DNA of 64,000 nucleotides from Histomonas meleagridis. Its lineage: Eukaryota > Parabasalia > Tritrichomonadida > Dientamoebidae. Shown piece after piece: positions 33,001-40,640 of this stretch. The stretch covers positions 124,001-188,000 of the forward strand of contig WSYJ01000001.1 in assembly GCA_020186115.1 (NCBI GenBank). The letters are read 5' to 3'. The notes beneath the pieces were generated by a model. That model ran no database searches. It was not told where the DNA came from and saw nothing but the letters and a program-made list of their open reading frames with translations. The translations under genes were made by a program, and so were the position numbers. The stretch's first letter is position 1. Each line of letters starts with the position of its first letter.

Positions 33001-33078
33001 TTAAGAAGAAGAAAACAGATAGAAGAACAAAATTCCAGAGTTCCAGGACTAGCAGAACAAGATGAAAATGGATTTTAG
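30052..33078 (+). CDS. Exportin-1 (CRM1) nuclear export receptor
   Basis: A 1008-aa protein, close to the usual exportin-1 length. The N-terminus has the importin-beta-like segment (ANEILTNFLKRNDAWQFI; KLFKDLVETKW). The middle has the CRM1 central region (MCWSAGAISG; DEKAIIASCLMFICTQYPKF; FLKIIIEKLFEFMHN). The end has the CRM1 C-terminal repeats and the conserved VPGL tail. It carries leucine-rich NES cargo out of the nucleus with Ran-GTP. The residue aligned with human Cys528, the leptomycin B target, is Thr495 in LLNITQN. Codon use becomes less AT-rich in the last 200 bp. Confidence 0.95.
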   Translation: MQNLGVEGTPFDVNAFDQVCLGLRNQSSSVSVDQANEILTNFLKRNDAWQFIPQIADAPTSPYAKFFAMKLFKDLVETKWDLIDPQIRESLKNYLISHVCQWANIPDFDVAVLNEGDIALTIIILREWPQEWSSVIDDLLSSAAGSRGICHNNLKIITFLSQQVMDFGYEELTSTRISQVSSALSKISPQIYELIESVLNNYFNTDDVEIVNTALVALKSIIKWLNPYFIFETPLPVALCNSFLPLSKYQNSVLSIFGEIASLTNVPEQYHSIYPQIFHSVIDSLQAILNPSISLPEFTVANQDFVKTLIFTLSSFLINYTSIIELAQEFEPLGIALTWTIEFMKIIEIDSFRTLCEVWGSIARNFYLKQSANLFEFYNQFFPIVRRIMITRMERPNEIIIYEDETGNVVKEETRNTLTLALYSTMREALIFLTNIDPNDTVKAILDKIPQLQEQWSVATLNSMCWSAGAISGTLPEAEEKVFLIKIIQQLLNITQNITFDEKAIIASCLMFICTQYPKFLSQNWDFLKIIIEKLFEFMHNSFNGIMIMAVDSFYKIAQRCRKALVITHPNDPVLFVDSILQRLDEIICDLSMDLIITMFDAISTIIAGTSDEGVKCLQTKYLMDKLNNQWQQQMQNFNFQNIDCLRSVLFILKCNMAVVKNVGQSFHMQIVQIFDQFMQLYYKSCEFCGAMLNEFQEIAPSYEIFRVAREIKSSILQIFIMFIKKTINLQMIQNNILPQIQMVSTEFANSNHLSRVAEVLDINSMIAKKIKQDYSPNVPHMIELVLYPAIQMINSEYENYFDFRKSIVEFVYQIMKNCSAIFFQLPKEQIQTIQGLIEWGCQHPNHEICIMNFELMLKFLNLIELKASASFKNFYFSNFFDQMFVKMFDLMTDTIHKFAFTQQVNLFRKMFLLQIDQNQPERLAALIAEVFQNREFQFFCLVFNRLKEQAKNADEFRATMRDLLIEIRQYSKEDPDLYKEERLRRRKQIEEQNSRVPGLAEQDENGF

Positions 33079-33438
33079 TATATAAAAATTCATCGATTTT
33101 TTTATTTTATTTCATTATAAATCAAATGACATTTTAGTTAAATTAAGACATTTTGCTTTAAAAGATCGAATTTGTCAATGAAATATAATTGATTATACAT
33201 TATTTTTTTCTATGATTTACGCTGAGCTAAGGAAGTTATACATTGAAAAGCGTTCTGAATTGAAAAAAATATTTGATAAGTTTATGGTGTATAAAATGAT
33301 GAATTTTATGATAGCATTCAAAATTCAATGTATTCAACGGTTACTAATAGTCCTGTCTTAAAATTATTTCGAAATTGAACGCTAACGGTTGGCATTAATT
33401 TTATGCAAGTTTTTAATTGGCTTTTACTAACAAATACA
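33079..33438. other. Convergent intergenic region
   Basis: Between two 3' ends. AT-rich, no gene seen. Confidence 0.5.
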
Positions 33439-34359
33439 TTATTTCTTCTTGAAGAATGGATGCTTCAGCGCTTCACTTGCTGAAATCCTCTGGCTGTAAT
33501 CCAAATTTATCATTTTATACATTAAGTCCACCAAATTAGGATCTTGCAGATTTCGATGTTTCGGTGAAAATAAAGACTCAATCTCTAAATCTGGAGTTTG
33601 AACCCATTCACTGTCCCATTCTTGACGTTCTTCAATGTTCAATTTTCTGGCTATGTTCCGAAGATTATCTCCTCCAAAGAAATGAGACATTTTCTTAAGA
33701 GCAGCAGCTGATGTACGACACTTCCATGGTGGGAACTTTCCACCAGAAAGGAGATGAATTATTAACAACCCAACAGCCCATATATCTGAGCTTGTTCCAT
33801 AGTCTTTGAAACCTAGGAGCATCTCAGGCGATCTGCAACATAAGGATCCTGCTTTGGGTGACATGCTTTTAGTTACATGGGTTCCACATCCCCAATCAAG
33901 TAATTTGACATCCTTAAAATGTGGAGAAATGTTAATGTTATCAATTTTTATATCTCTATGAACTATTCCAAGAGCATGAGCTGATGCTAAACCTTCCAAA
34001 ACGGATCTAATCATGAATTTTAATCTACATAATGTCAAATGACGAATGATTCTAGATGTTTTGATACTCCTAAGGAACTCAAAAACAAGAAGAGTTTGGT
34101 CTTTTTCAATAACTTCATATAATTGAACAATGTGTGGAGAACCATTTAACTCTTTAAGAAGTTTGATTTCGTTATTGATTAGCTTTTTGCTACCTCGCTC
34201 AACAACTTTGACTGCTGCTATATTTTCTTTTTTGTATATTGCTTTATATACATGTGAGAAATATCCATGTCCAATACATTTCCCAAATTCTAGGTTTGGT
34301 ACTTCTTGAAAGCTTTTAAGTACTTTTCGTGGTCCATATGCTGGTCCGTTCTTGCTCAT
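33439..34359 (-). CDS. Casein kinase 2 alpha-like protein kinase
   Basis: A 306-aa single-domain kinase: glycine loop CIGHGYFSHVYKA, Lys51, HRDIKIDN (Asp136), and LLDWGCGTHV with the DWG form of the DFG motif (155-157) that is diagnostic of CK2 alpha. The C-lobe ends ISASEALKHPFF. CK2 phosphorylates acidic Ser/Thr sites and is constitutively active. The activation segment GSLCCRSPEMLLGFKDYG keeps CK2 spacing but has diverged from the usual RYFKGPELL, so substrate preference may differ. AACCGC-type motifs occur about 200 bp upstream (34565). Confidence 0.88.
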   Translation of the reverse strand: MSKNGPAYGPRKVLKSFQEVPNLEFGKCIGHGYFSHVYKAIYKKENIAAVKVVERGSKKLINNEIKLLKELNGSPHIVQLYEVIEKDQTLLVFEFLRSIKTSRIIRHLTLCRLKFMIRSVLEGLASAHALGIVHRDIKIDNINISPHFKDVKLLDWGCGTHVTKSMSPKAGSLCCRSPEMLLGFKDYGTSSDIWAVGLLIIHLLSGGKFPPWKCRTSAAALKKMSHFFGGDNLRNIARKLNIEERQEWDSEWVQTPDLEIESLFSPKHRNLQDPNLVDLMYKMINLDYSQRISASEALKHPFFKKK

Positions 34360-35299
34360 TTTAAAATTTTTGAGGGGAAATCAATGATTTAAACTTGTAA
34401 AGAGTTGAATGGTTGTAAGTAAATTTTTAAATAAATTCTTTATTGTAAGACGATCATTTCCATCACAAAAAAATCAATACCCGTTGTAAAATGCTCACAG
34501 ATTTTCCAGCGACTTCACATGTGTCGGAAATCTTTTTGAAACGGGGTTTTTGACTCATTTATTTAACCGCTTCGTTTGGTTTTTCAAAAAGCTTTTTGAA
34601 TTTTCTGAGCCAAAATGAAGCTTTTGAAAAAATAAAGCTTTTTCAATATGTGTTAACAAAATCTTAGCCTGTTCAAAATATTTGTGAGAAAATACGATTG
34701 TCAGTACACAAAAAAAATGTCAGATGAACCGCTTTGCATTCAAAAAGCTATATCGGCGACGGTTTTCGGTACATGAAACTATTAAGCCTGAATTTCTTCT
34801 TTACAAAATAATAAAAATTTAAATAACAATTCCCAATAACAGCACGAAATATTATATAACAATAAATTGATACCAAAATGAAGTTATGAAAATATTCAAT
34901 TTCTCCAAAATCATGAAATGAATATGCAAAATATTTTGAAAGGTACAAAAGTAGGAACTGATACTTAGCAACATATATATCATAAAAATTTTTATGTGAA
35001 ATAAAGTAATGAATGAAAATTAGAATGATTTTAAAATCATCATCAACTATAAGAAACCCCCAAACCATGGAAGAAAATACTCGAACTTAACTGGTAACAC
35101 AATACCAAATGAAGTAAACCAATATCGCTTAGAATTCAACAAAAAATCACATATATTTAAGTGTGTCACTTTTTATTCAATTTTTCCTTAAGTAAATTCT
35201 TGTGTTGATGAATTAAATCGTAATGTTACATATATTTTCGAGCAAATTTTTTGGCTCAATGGTAGTGGTTAACCACCATAGTTGAATCAGCCTAAACTA
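34360..35299. other. Intergenic region
   Basis: No convincing gene. A 106-codon aromatic-rich open frame on the - strand (34748-35068) has no recognisable domain. AACCGC/CGGTT motifs occur at 34565, 34726 and 34755. Confidence 0.35.
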
Positions 35300-36390
35300 A
35301 GAATCCTGATGCATTATGTTCATTAGGAGAATATTATGAATATATTGGGAAGAACACGAGTCTTATTCAAAGGTCTGTTGAATGTTATGAAGAAGCAATC
35401 TTAAAAAATCATACACGTTCAATGTATAACTTAGCAAATTTATTAGTTAATACACCAGGACATTTTGTGCCACGTAATCCGAAAAGATCAATCGAACTTT
35501 TAACGAAAGCTTCTGAATTAGGTGATTTAAATTCGATGAAAAAATTTAGCTGAAAGATATAGGGAAAAAGAACCATAAAAAACAATATATTATTATGAAA
35601 AAGGTTCTGAATTAGGTGATGATGATTGTACTTATAACTTAGCTTTAATGTATCAAAAAGGTGAAGGAAAAAAAAAAAATAAAAAGAAAGCTTTAGAATT
35701 ATATCAAAAAGCAGCAAGTAATAACCATGTTCAAGCATTAACTAATTTAGGTGTTATGTATCATTATGGAAAAGGAGTCGAAAAGGATTTAAATAAAGCA
35801 TCCGAGTATTATGAAGCTGCTGCTAAAAAAGGACATTTAAATGCAATTTATAATTTAGGTGTACTTTATTCACAAGATGAAGAAATGAAAAATATTCCGA
35901 AAGCTTTAGAATATTTCGAAATGGCAAGAAAGAAAGGGGACACAATGGCAATGCATAACATGGCATTAATATATTTAAATGGTAATGGAATAGAACAAAA
36001 TGTACAAAAAAGCTGTCGATATATGTGAAGAATTAATTAAAATGAATTACTATAAAGTTATTGATACTTTAATTAAAATTTATGCAAATGGGAAAGGAAA
36101 TGTTGCCAAAAATCCAAAAAAGAGCTTTGGAGTTATGTCAATTTATGTTCGATAACCAAAATTTCCAATTTTTAGATGTCGCTATAAAATTGTTAAAAGA
36201 AGAAAACCCACCAAATAATGAACGAATTTTGGAAATTTTTGGAAAATGGCGCAAAGCAGAATGATCGATTCGCTTTGATAGAATTAATAAGAGTGTATTC
36301 AGAAGGCGATTTTGGAGTGGCACCTTCCGAAGAAAAGATGAATTTCTATCAGGAAAAACTTAATATGACCCCTGAATGCACGATTTGGTA
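35300..36390 (+). pseudogene. Sel1-like repeat protein gene broken by frameshifts
   Basis: Sel1/TPR-like units run through the region: ALCSLGEYYEYIGKN, SMYNLANLLVN, TYNLALMYQKGEGKKKNK, ALTNLGVMYHYGKGVEKDLN, AIYNLGVLYSQDEE and AMHNMALIYLNGNGIEQN. Joining them needs one-base shifts at three A6 runs (35539-35544, 36006-36011, 36116-36121), a fourth shift near 36220-36240, and passage of a TAA at 35576. Each A6 site would be restored by one A fewer. The frame ends FYQEKLNM and TIW at about 36390. No start codon with intact sequence was found. Sel1 proteins are scaffolds; this copy appears non-functional unless the homopolymer shifts are assembly errors. Confidence 0.7.
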
Positions 36391-36841
36391 AATAAAATTT
36401 CTGATTTTAGTGACGAAATATACACTTGCATATGTAAGTAAGTTTTAATAAAAGATCAATTTTTTCTTCTTTATTAGCATCTGTAAAAAATTGCTTTGAA
36501 GTTTACTTGTCGGAAACACAAAAAATTACTTTTAACATGGATGAAAATAACACACTTGGAGTACATGACAAAATAAATGTTCACTATCATTTTCCTTGAT
36601 ATAAAATTGCTTAGTACATTTTAAATATTGACAGTATTTCAAAATGAGATTTAAAAATTATTTTGTTTTAAAACATTTATTCTTGAAATTCATATTGGAT
36701 ATTATGATAAAAAAAAAATACTTTTGATAAGAATTTTTTGCAACAAAGCATAATAGGACTCATGTTTTACAAATCCTTGGAATTTGTGTTCATTGCTTAA
36801 CATAAGCCGACTATCAATTTTTTTGATAAAGTTTGTTTGAC
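36391..36841. other. Intergenic, AT-rich
   Basis: No gene or repeat recognised. Confidence 0.5.
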
Positions 36842-37459
36842 ATGAAAAGTGATTTCTTCAGATATGTTCAAAGTTTTTTTTTCGAAATGAGTATTACATT
36901 TTCACCTACTGTAAGCGCTATTTTTCTTTCATATTTTGTTATTATTTTTATACTTATTTTAGTAATTATCATTTGTTGCATTGCATTTACTATTTTGTCT
37001 GGAATACATTGGAGTAAAATTAGATATGATTACTCATTAGATTCTGAAAACATTTGTTACAACTTGTATATTTTATATGTTATGACTACTATTTCATGGG
37101 TGTCACCAATTGTTCTTGCCTTTTTTATTATAATTTTCTTGATTATTCCAATCAAAATCCGTCAAAAAATCCCTGGTAGGATATACCACATTTATTTAAT
37201 TATATTATTTTTAATTCTATTATTCAATTTATCATCAGATATATGCTGCTTTGCTTATTCAGCACCAAATAAGTGTTCAAGCATCAGAAATATCCAAACA
37301 CAAGCATTGCGATTTGATAAAGAAACATGTAATAAATATCACTCAAGCATCGAAGCGTTCTTTTATTTGTATGTCATTTCATTTGCACTGGATGTAATTC
37401 TTATTTTGTGTCCTTTTTGTAGTTGTCCTCAGGATAAAGAAAAACAACTTTCAGCGTAA
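36842..37459 (+). CDS. Four-pass membrane protein, 205 aa, unknown
   Basis: From ATG 36842 (MKSDFFRYVQ) there are four membrane segments: SYFVIIFILILVIIICCIAF, VSPIVLAFFIIIFLIIPI, IYLIILFLILLFNLSSDICC and FYLYVISFALDVILILC. A Cys-containing loop separates the last two. The short tail has CPFCSCPQDKEK. The layout resembles tetraspan proteins, but the tetraspanin CCG loop motif is absent. No family could be assigned. It sits between relics in an accessory region, so it may be lineage-specific. Confidence 0.6.
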   Translation: MKSDFFRYVQSFFFEMSITFSPTVSAIFLSYFVIIFILILVIIICCIAFTILSGIHWSKIRYDYSLDSENICYNLYILYVMTTISWVSPIVLAFFIIIFLIIPIKIRQKIPGRIYHIYLIILFLILLFNLSSDICCFAYSAPNKCSSIRNIQTQALRFDKETCNKYHSSIEAFFYLYVISFALDVILILCPFCSCPQDKEKQLSA

Positions 37460-38104
37460 CATATAAAAAATTATGAAGATAAATTAACTTTTAATATGTT
37501 GCTATGTAAACCATCGCTTATTGTATTTACTTTTTTTTATGAGTGACATTTTTTGTTGTAATATTATTTATTTTGTTATAAATCTTGTAACTCCTCAATA
37601 AAAGTTTTATTGTTTATTAAAGATCTATTATTGTTATAATACTTACATTTATGAGATTTTATATTTAAAAATTATTTCGAAAATTTATGTTTTTTTTAGG
37701 CTCCGCTTTAAAGATACAAGTATCAGGTTGGGGAGCACCTTATTTACATATGATGTGTAGGTTTAAGACTTTCAGTAGTTGTATTATTAATTCTAGAATA
37801 GAAAGCAATACTTGCATTTGCTCTATTAACTTTACATTGTTATATTATATATTCCACACAAAGAATGAAAAAAAATTATAATTAAATTAATGCTTTATAA
37901 TGTCTATAAAAAATTTTGCTTTTACACTCAAGAAATTTTTAATTAAAGATTACCATAAATAAATGATAGCTTGTAAACGTAATAATTTTTTTCTCAGCCT
38001 ATTTCCCTTTACATTTCATAGCCCTTTGATAAAATCTATTTATATGAGATGACGTGTGGCAAATTGATTTGAGGGGAGTTAAAACTGACATTTTTTTTTG
38101 TTTC
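37460..38104. other. Intergenic, AT-rich
   Basis: No gene supported. A short open frame at 37687-37881 has no recognisable features. Confidence 0.45.
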
Positions 38105-40170
38105 ATGTTGGAGAAAAAGAGTAACTTACAAGAAAACAATCAAAAACCAGGAACAAAAGAAATGAAAATCATTAAATCAATTCAACAAATCATATTTGGT
38201 TTAAATAAAGAAAATATTTCTCAAGCAGCTCAATCAATTATTTTCATATTTGATTATAGTTATCCATATTCATTTAATATTGTTATGAGTCATTATGTTA
38301 TTATATGTATTTTTATTGAAAAGAATGATTTCGATATATATTTGAATTTTATGAAAGAAATTGAAAAATTTCAAGAAACCAATAAAGTCAAATCTAAAAT
38401 TTTTGATGTTTTTACTAATTTTCTTCTTTTTGCAAAATTTATTGACCTCGATCCAAATTACACAGGAATTTACGAGCAAAAATTATATTACCCACTTTTG
38501 AAAATGTATGAAAATAATATTCTTGATCTAAAAATATTGAAAGATGAGGAAAATCCATATTTTATCCATTATATGTCTAAAGAAGAAATTTATAAACAAA
38601 AAAATTTTAGCTCTTTTAACCAAATCATTGCTAATTATGAAGAATTATCAAAGAATGATTGGGAACTTCATAAGAAATATATTGAAGAAGGACATAATCC
38701 AAATGAAATTGCAAAAATAATTCGAAATGATGAAATTGAAAAACTTCAAGAAATATCATCACAACCAAAATTTGATTTTAATCAAAGAATTAAACCATCA
38801 CTTTATGAAAGATGTTCATTTGTTAATAAAAAAAATGTTACATTAATTGAATATGCAGCATTTTTTTCTTCAATTAAATGTTTTAAATATTTACTTATGA
38901 ATGGTGCAAATGTAGAAAACACAGGTAAATATGCAATTGCTTGTGGAAATGAAGAAATTATCCATTTATGTGAACAAAATCATTCATCATTTAAAGATGC
39001 ATATGAAACAGCAATTGAATTTCATCGAAATGATATTTTTAATTATCTTTATGAAAATAGAATTATCGAAATTGATGATATAGAAAAATTAGGCTCTCTA
39101 TGTATTATGTTTTGGAACATTGAAGTTTTTATGTTTTTACAGAAAAATGGAATGAAAATAAATGAAAATATTCTCAATAATATGGTAAAAATTGGAAATC
39201 TTTATCTCATTAAGTATTTTCTGAAAGAAAATCCAATTCCAAAAAATATTTTTGCATACTCTCCCGAATTAGGGAACATTGAACTCGTTGAATATCTTTT
39301 AAATCAAAAAGAAATTGATATTAATGCTAAAGATATTTATTTGTTTAATATGATATTTGTTACAATAATTTAATATTTTAAAATTTTTATTTGGGAATTA
39401 TTGAAAATATTTGCAACAGCACTTATTTGTGCATCTGAATTTGGTTACACCGAAATAGTTAAAATACTTCTTGAGCAAGAAGGAATTGATATTAATGTTA
39501 AAGATATTTATTTATTTTGTTTGATATTAATTTCAATAATTTGATAATTTAAAATAATATCTGGAAATTATGTAAATTAATTGATACAGCACTTATATTA
39601 GCATCTCAATTTGGTTACATAGAAATAGTTAAATTACTTCTTGAACAAAAAGGAATTGATATTAATGCTCAAAATATTTATTTGTTTTATTTGAAATTTA
39701 TTTTAATAATTTGAAAATTCAAAATAATATTTCGAAATTATTTAAATTATTTAACACAGCACTTATTACAGCATCTTATGAAGGTCATACAGAAATAGTA
39801 AAATTACTTCTTGAACAAGAAGGAATTGATATTAATGCTAAAAATATTTATTTGTTTTATTTAATATTTATTTCAATAATTTGATAATTTAAAATAATAT
39901 TTGGAAATTATATAAATTATTTGATACAGCACTTATTTGTGCATCTTCAAATGGACATACAGAAATAGTTAAATTACTTCTTGAACAAGAAGGAATTGAT
40001 ATTAATGCTAAAAATATTTATTTGTTTTATTTGATATTTATTTTAATAATTTGAAAATTCAAAATATGATTTGGAAATTATATAAATTATTTGATACAGC
40101 ACTTATGTTAGCATCTGAAAAAGGATATACAGAAATAGTTAAAATACTAAATGAAAAAGGGGCTAATTAA
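38105..40170 (+). CDS. DUF3447/ankyrin protein gene with intron-like spacers between repeats
   Basis: ATG 38105 (MLEKKSNLQE) opens a 423-codon continuous frame to TAA 39371. It holds the DUF3447 head, NDWELHKKYIEEGHNPNEI and ankyrin-like units (TLIEYAAFFSSIKCFKYLLM). The continuous frame ends inside the first of five spacers (39341-39412, 39512-39582, 39682-39752, 39852-39922, 40022-40092). Between spacers lie four complete 33-codon ankyrin units (starts 39413, 39583, 39753, 39923) without stops. The last unit (from 40093) ends EKGAN and TAA at 40168-40170. Removing the spacers gives one open protein of about 590 residues. Whether they are spliced is unknown; otherwise the product is truncated after about one partial repeat. 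Its inverted paralogue is at 46774-48996. Confidence 0.65.
39341..40170 (+). repeat. 170-bp tandem array: 71/72-nt spacer plus 99-nt ankyrin unit
   Basis: Unit starts are exactly 170 bp apart. Spacers mostly begin TTGTTTTATTT, contain TTTGGAAATTAT and end AAATTATTT just before (G/A)AnACAGCACTT. Each spacer carries a stop in the ankyrin frame. The first spacer is 72 nt, the other four are 71 nt. Confidence 0.9.
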
Positions 40171-40589
40171 AAGAAATTCCCATAAAACGCGATCCCAATA
40201 AAGTGATGACAAAAGTGGTTTTGATGAATAAAAATTTGTGATAAGAAGAGAAACATAATGTAATCGAAGAGATACAGAGGTAGAATGCGCTATAACAATA
40301 GTAATACCAATGGCAGCCCCAATTTCGGGACCAAGTGTACGTGATAATAAATAAAAACATCCGCCTTCTTTTATTTCTCCATTAGTGGCAATAACACAAA
40401 TACTTGTAAGTGTTCCAATGGAAACACATGTGGTAATAAAATAAAAAGAAGACTATAGCCCCAACCAATGTTTGAAATTGTACGATGTAAAGCAAGAAAA
40501 TATGTAACACATAGAAGATTATAAAATACAGGAATAAAGACACCAGAAAACCAGTGGAAAGTATGTTTTATATTAATGTGATCTGTTAA
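40147..40589 (-). pseudogene. Truncated SLC12 cation-chloride cotransporter relic
   Basis: On the - strand, two frames together give the TM1-TM3 region of an SLC12 (KCC/NKCC/Vhc1-type) carrier: WFSGVFIPVFYNLLCVTYFL and NIGWGYSLLFI in one frame. In the next are TTCVSIGTLTSICVIATNGE, GGCFYLLSRTLGPEIGAAIG and a weaker continuation to YWDRVLWEFLL. The IATNG and SRTLGPE motifs are diagnostic of the family. The frame break is near 40440. The relic ends where the ankyrin array begins on the other strand; the two overlap by about 24 bp. No start or downstream helices remain. Confidence 0.75.
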
Positions 40590-40640
40590 ATACAGAAATT
40601 TCCATCATTTATATTAATATTTATTTAAGTCACATTATTT

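Noticed and set aside
34748-35068. 106-codon aromatic-rich - frame
   Set aside because: Composition fits AT-rich noncoding DNA (Phe/Tyr/Ile). No domain, no promoter-like context.
38054-38104. Upstream GTG-initiated extension of the ankyrin gene
   Set aside because: Non-ATG start. The ATG at 38105 matches the start region of the inverted paralogue.
39332-39420. Canonical trichomonad spliceosomal introns in the ankyrin arrays
   Set aside because: No GTAYGT 5' site and no ACTAACACACAG 3' element. Only an AACACAG in one spacer and GTATTT in three others come close.
39341-40170. CRISPR-like array because of the 170-bp periodicity
   Set aside because: The period is explained by 99-nt ankyrin coding segments plus 71-nt AT-rich spacers. 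There are no short direct repeats with unique spacers, and the genome is eukaryotic.
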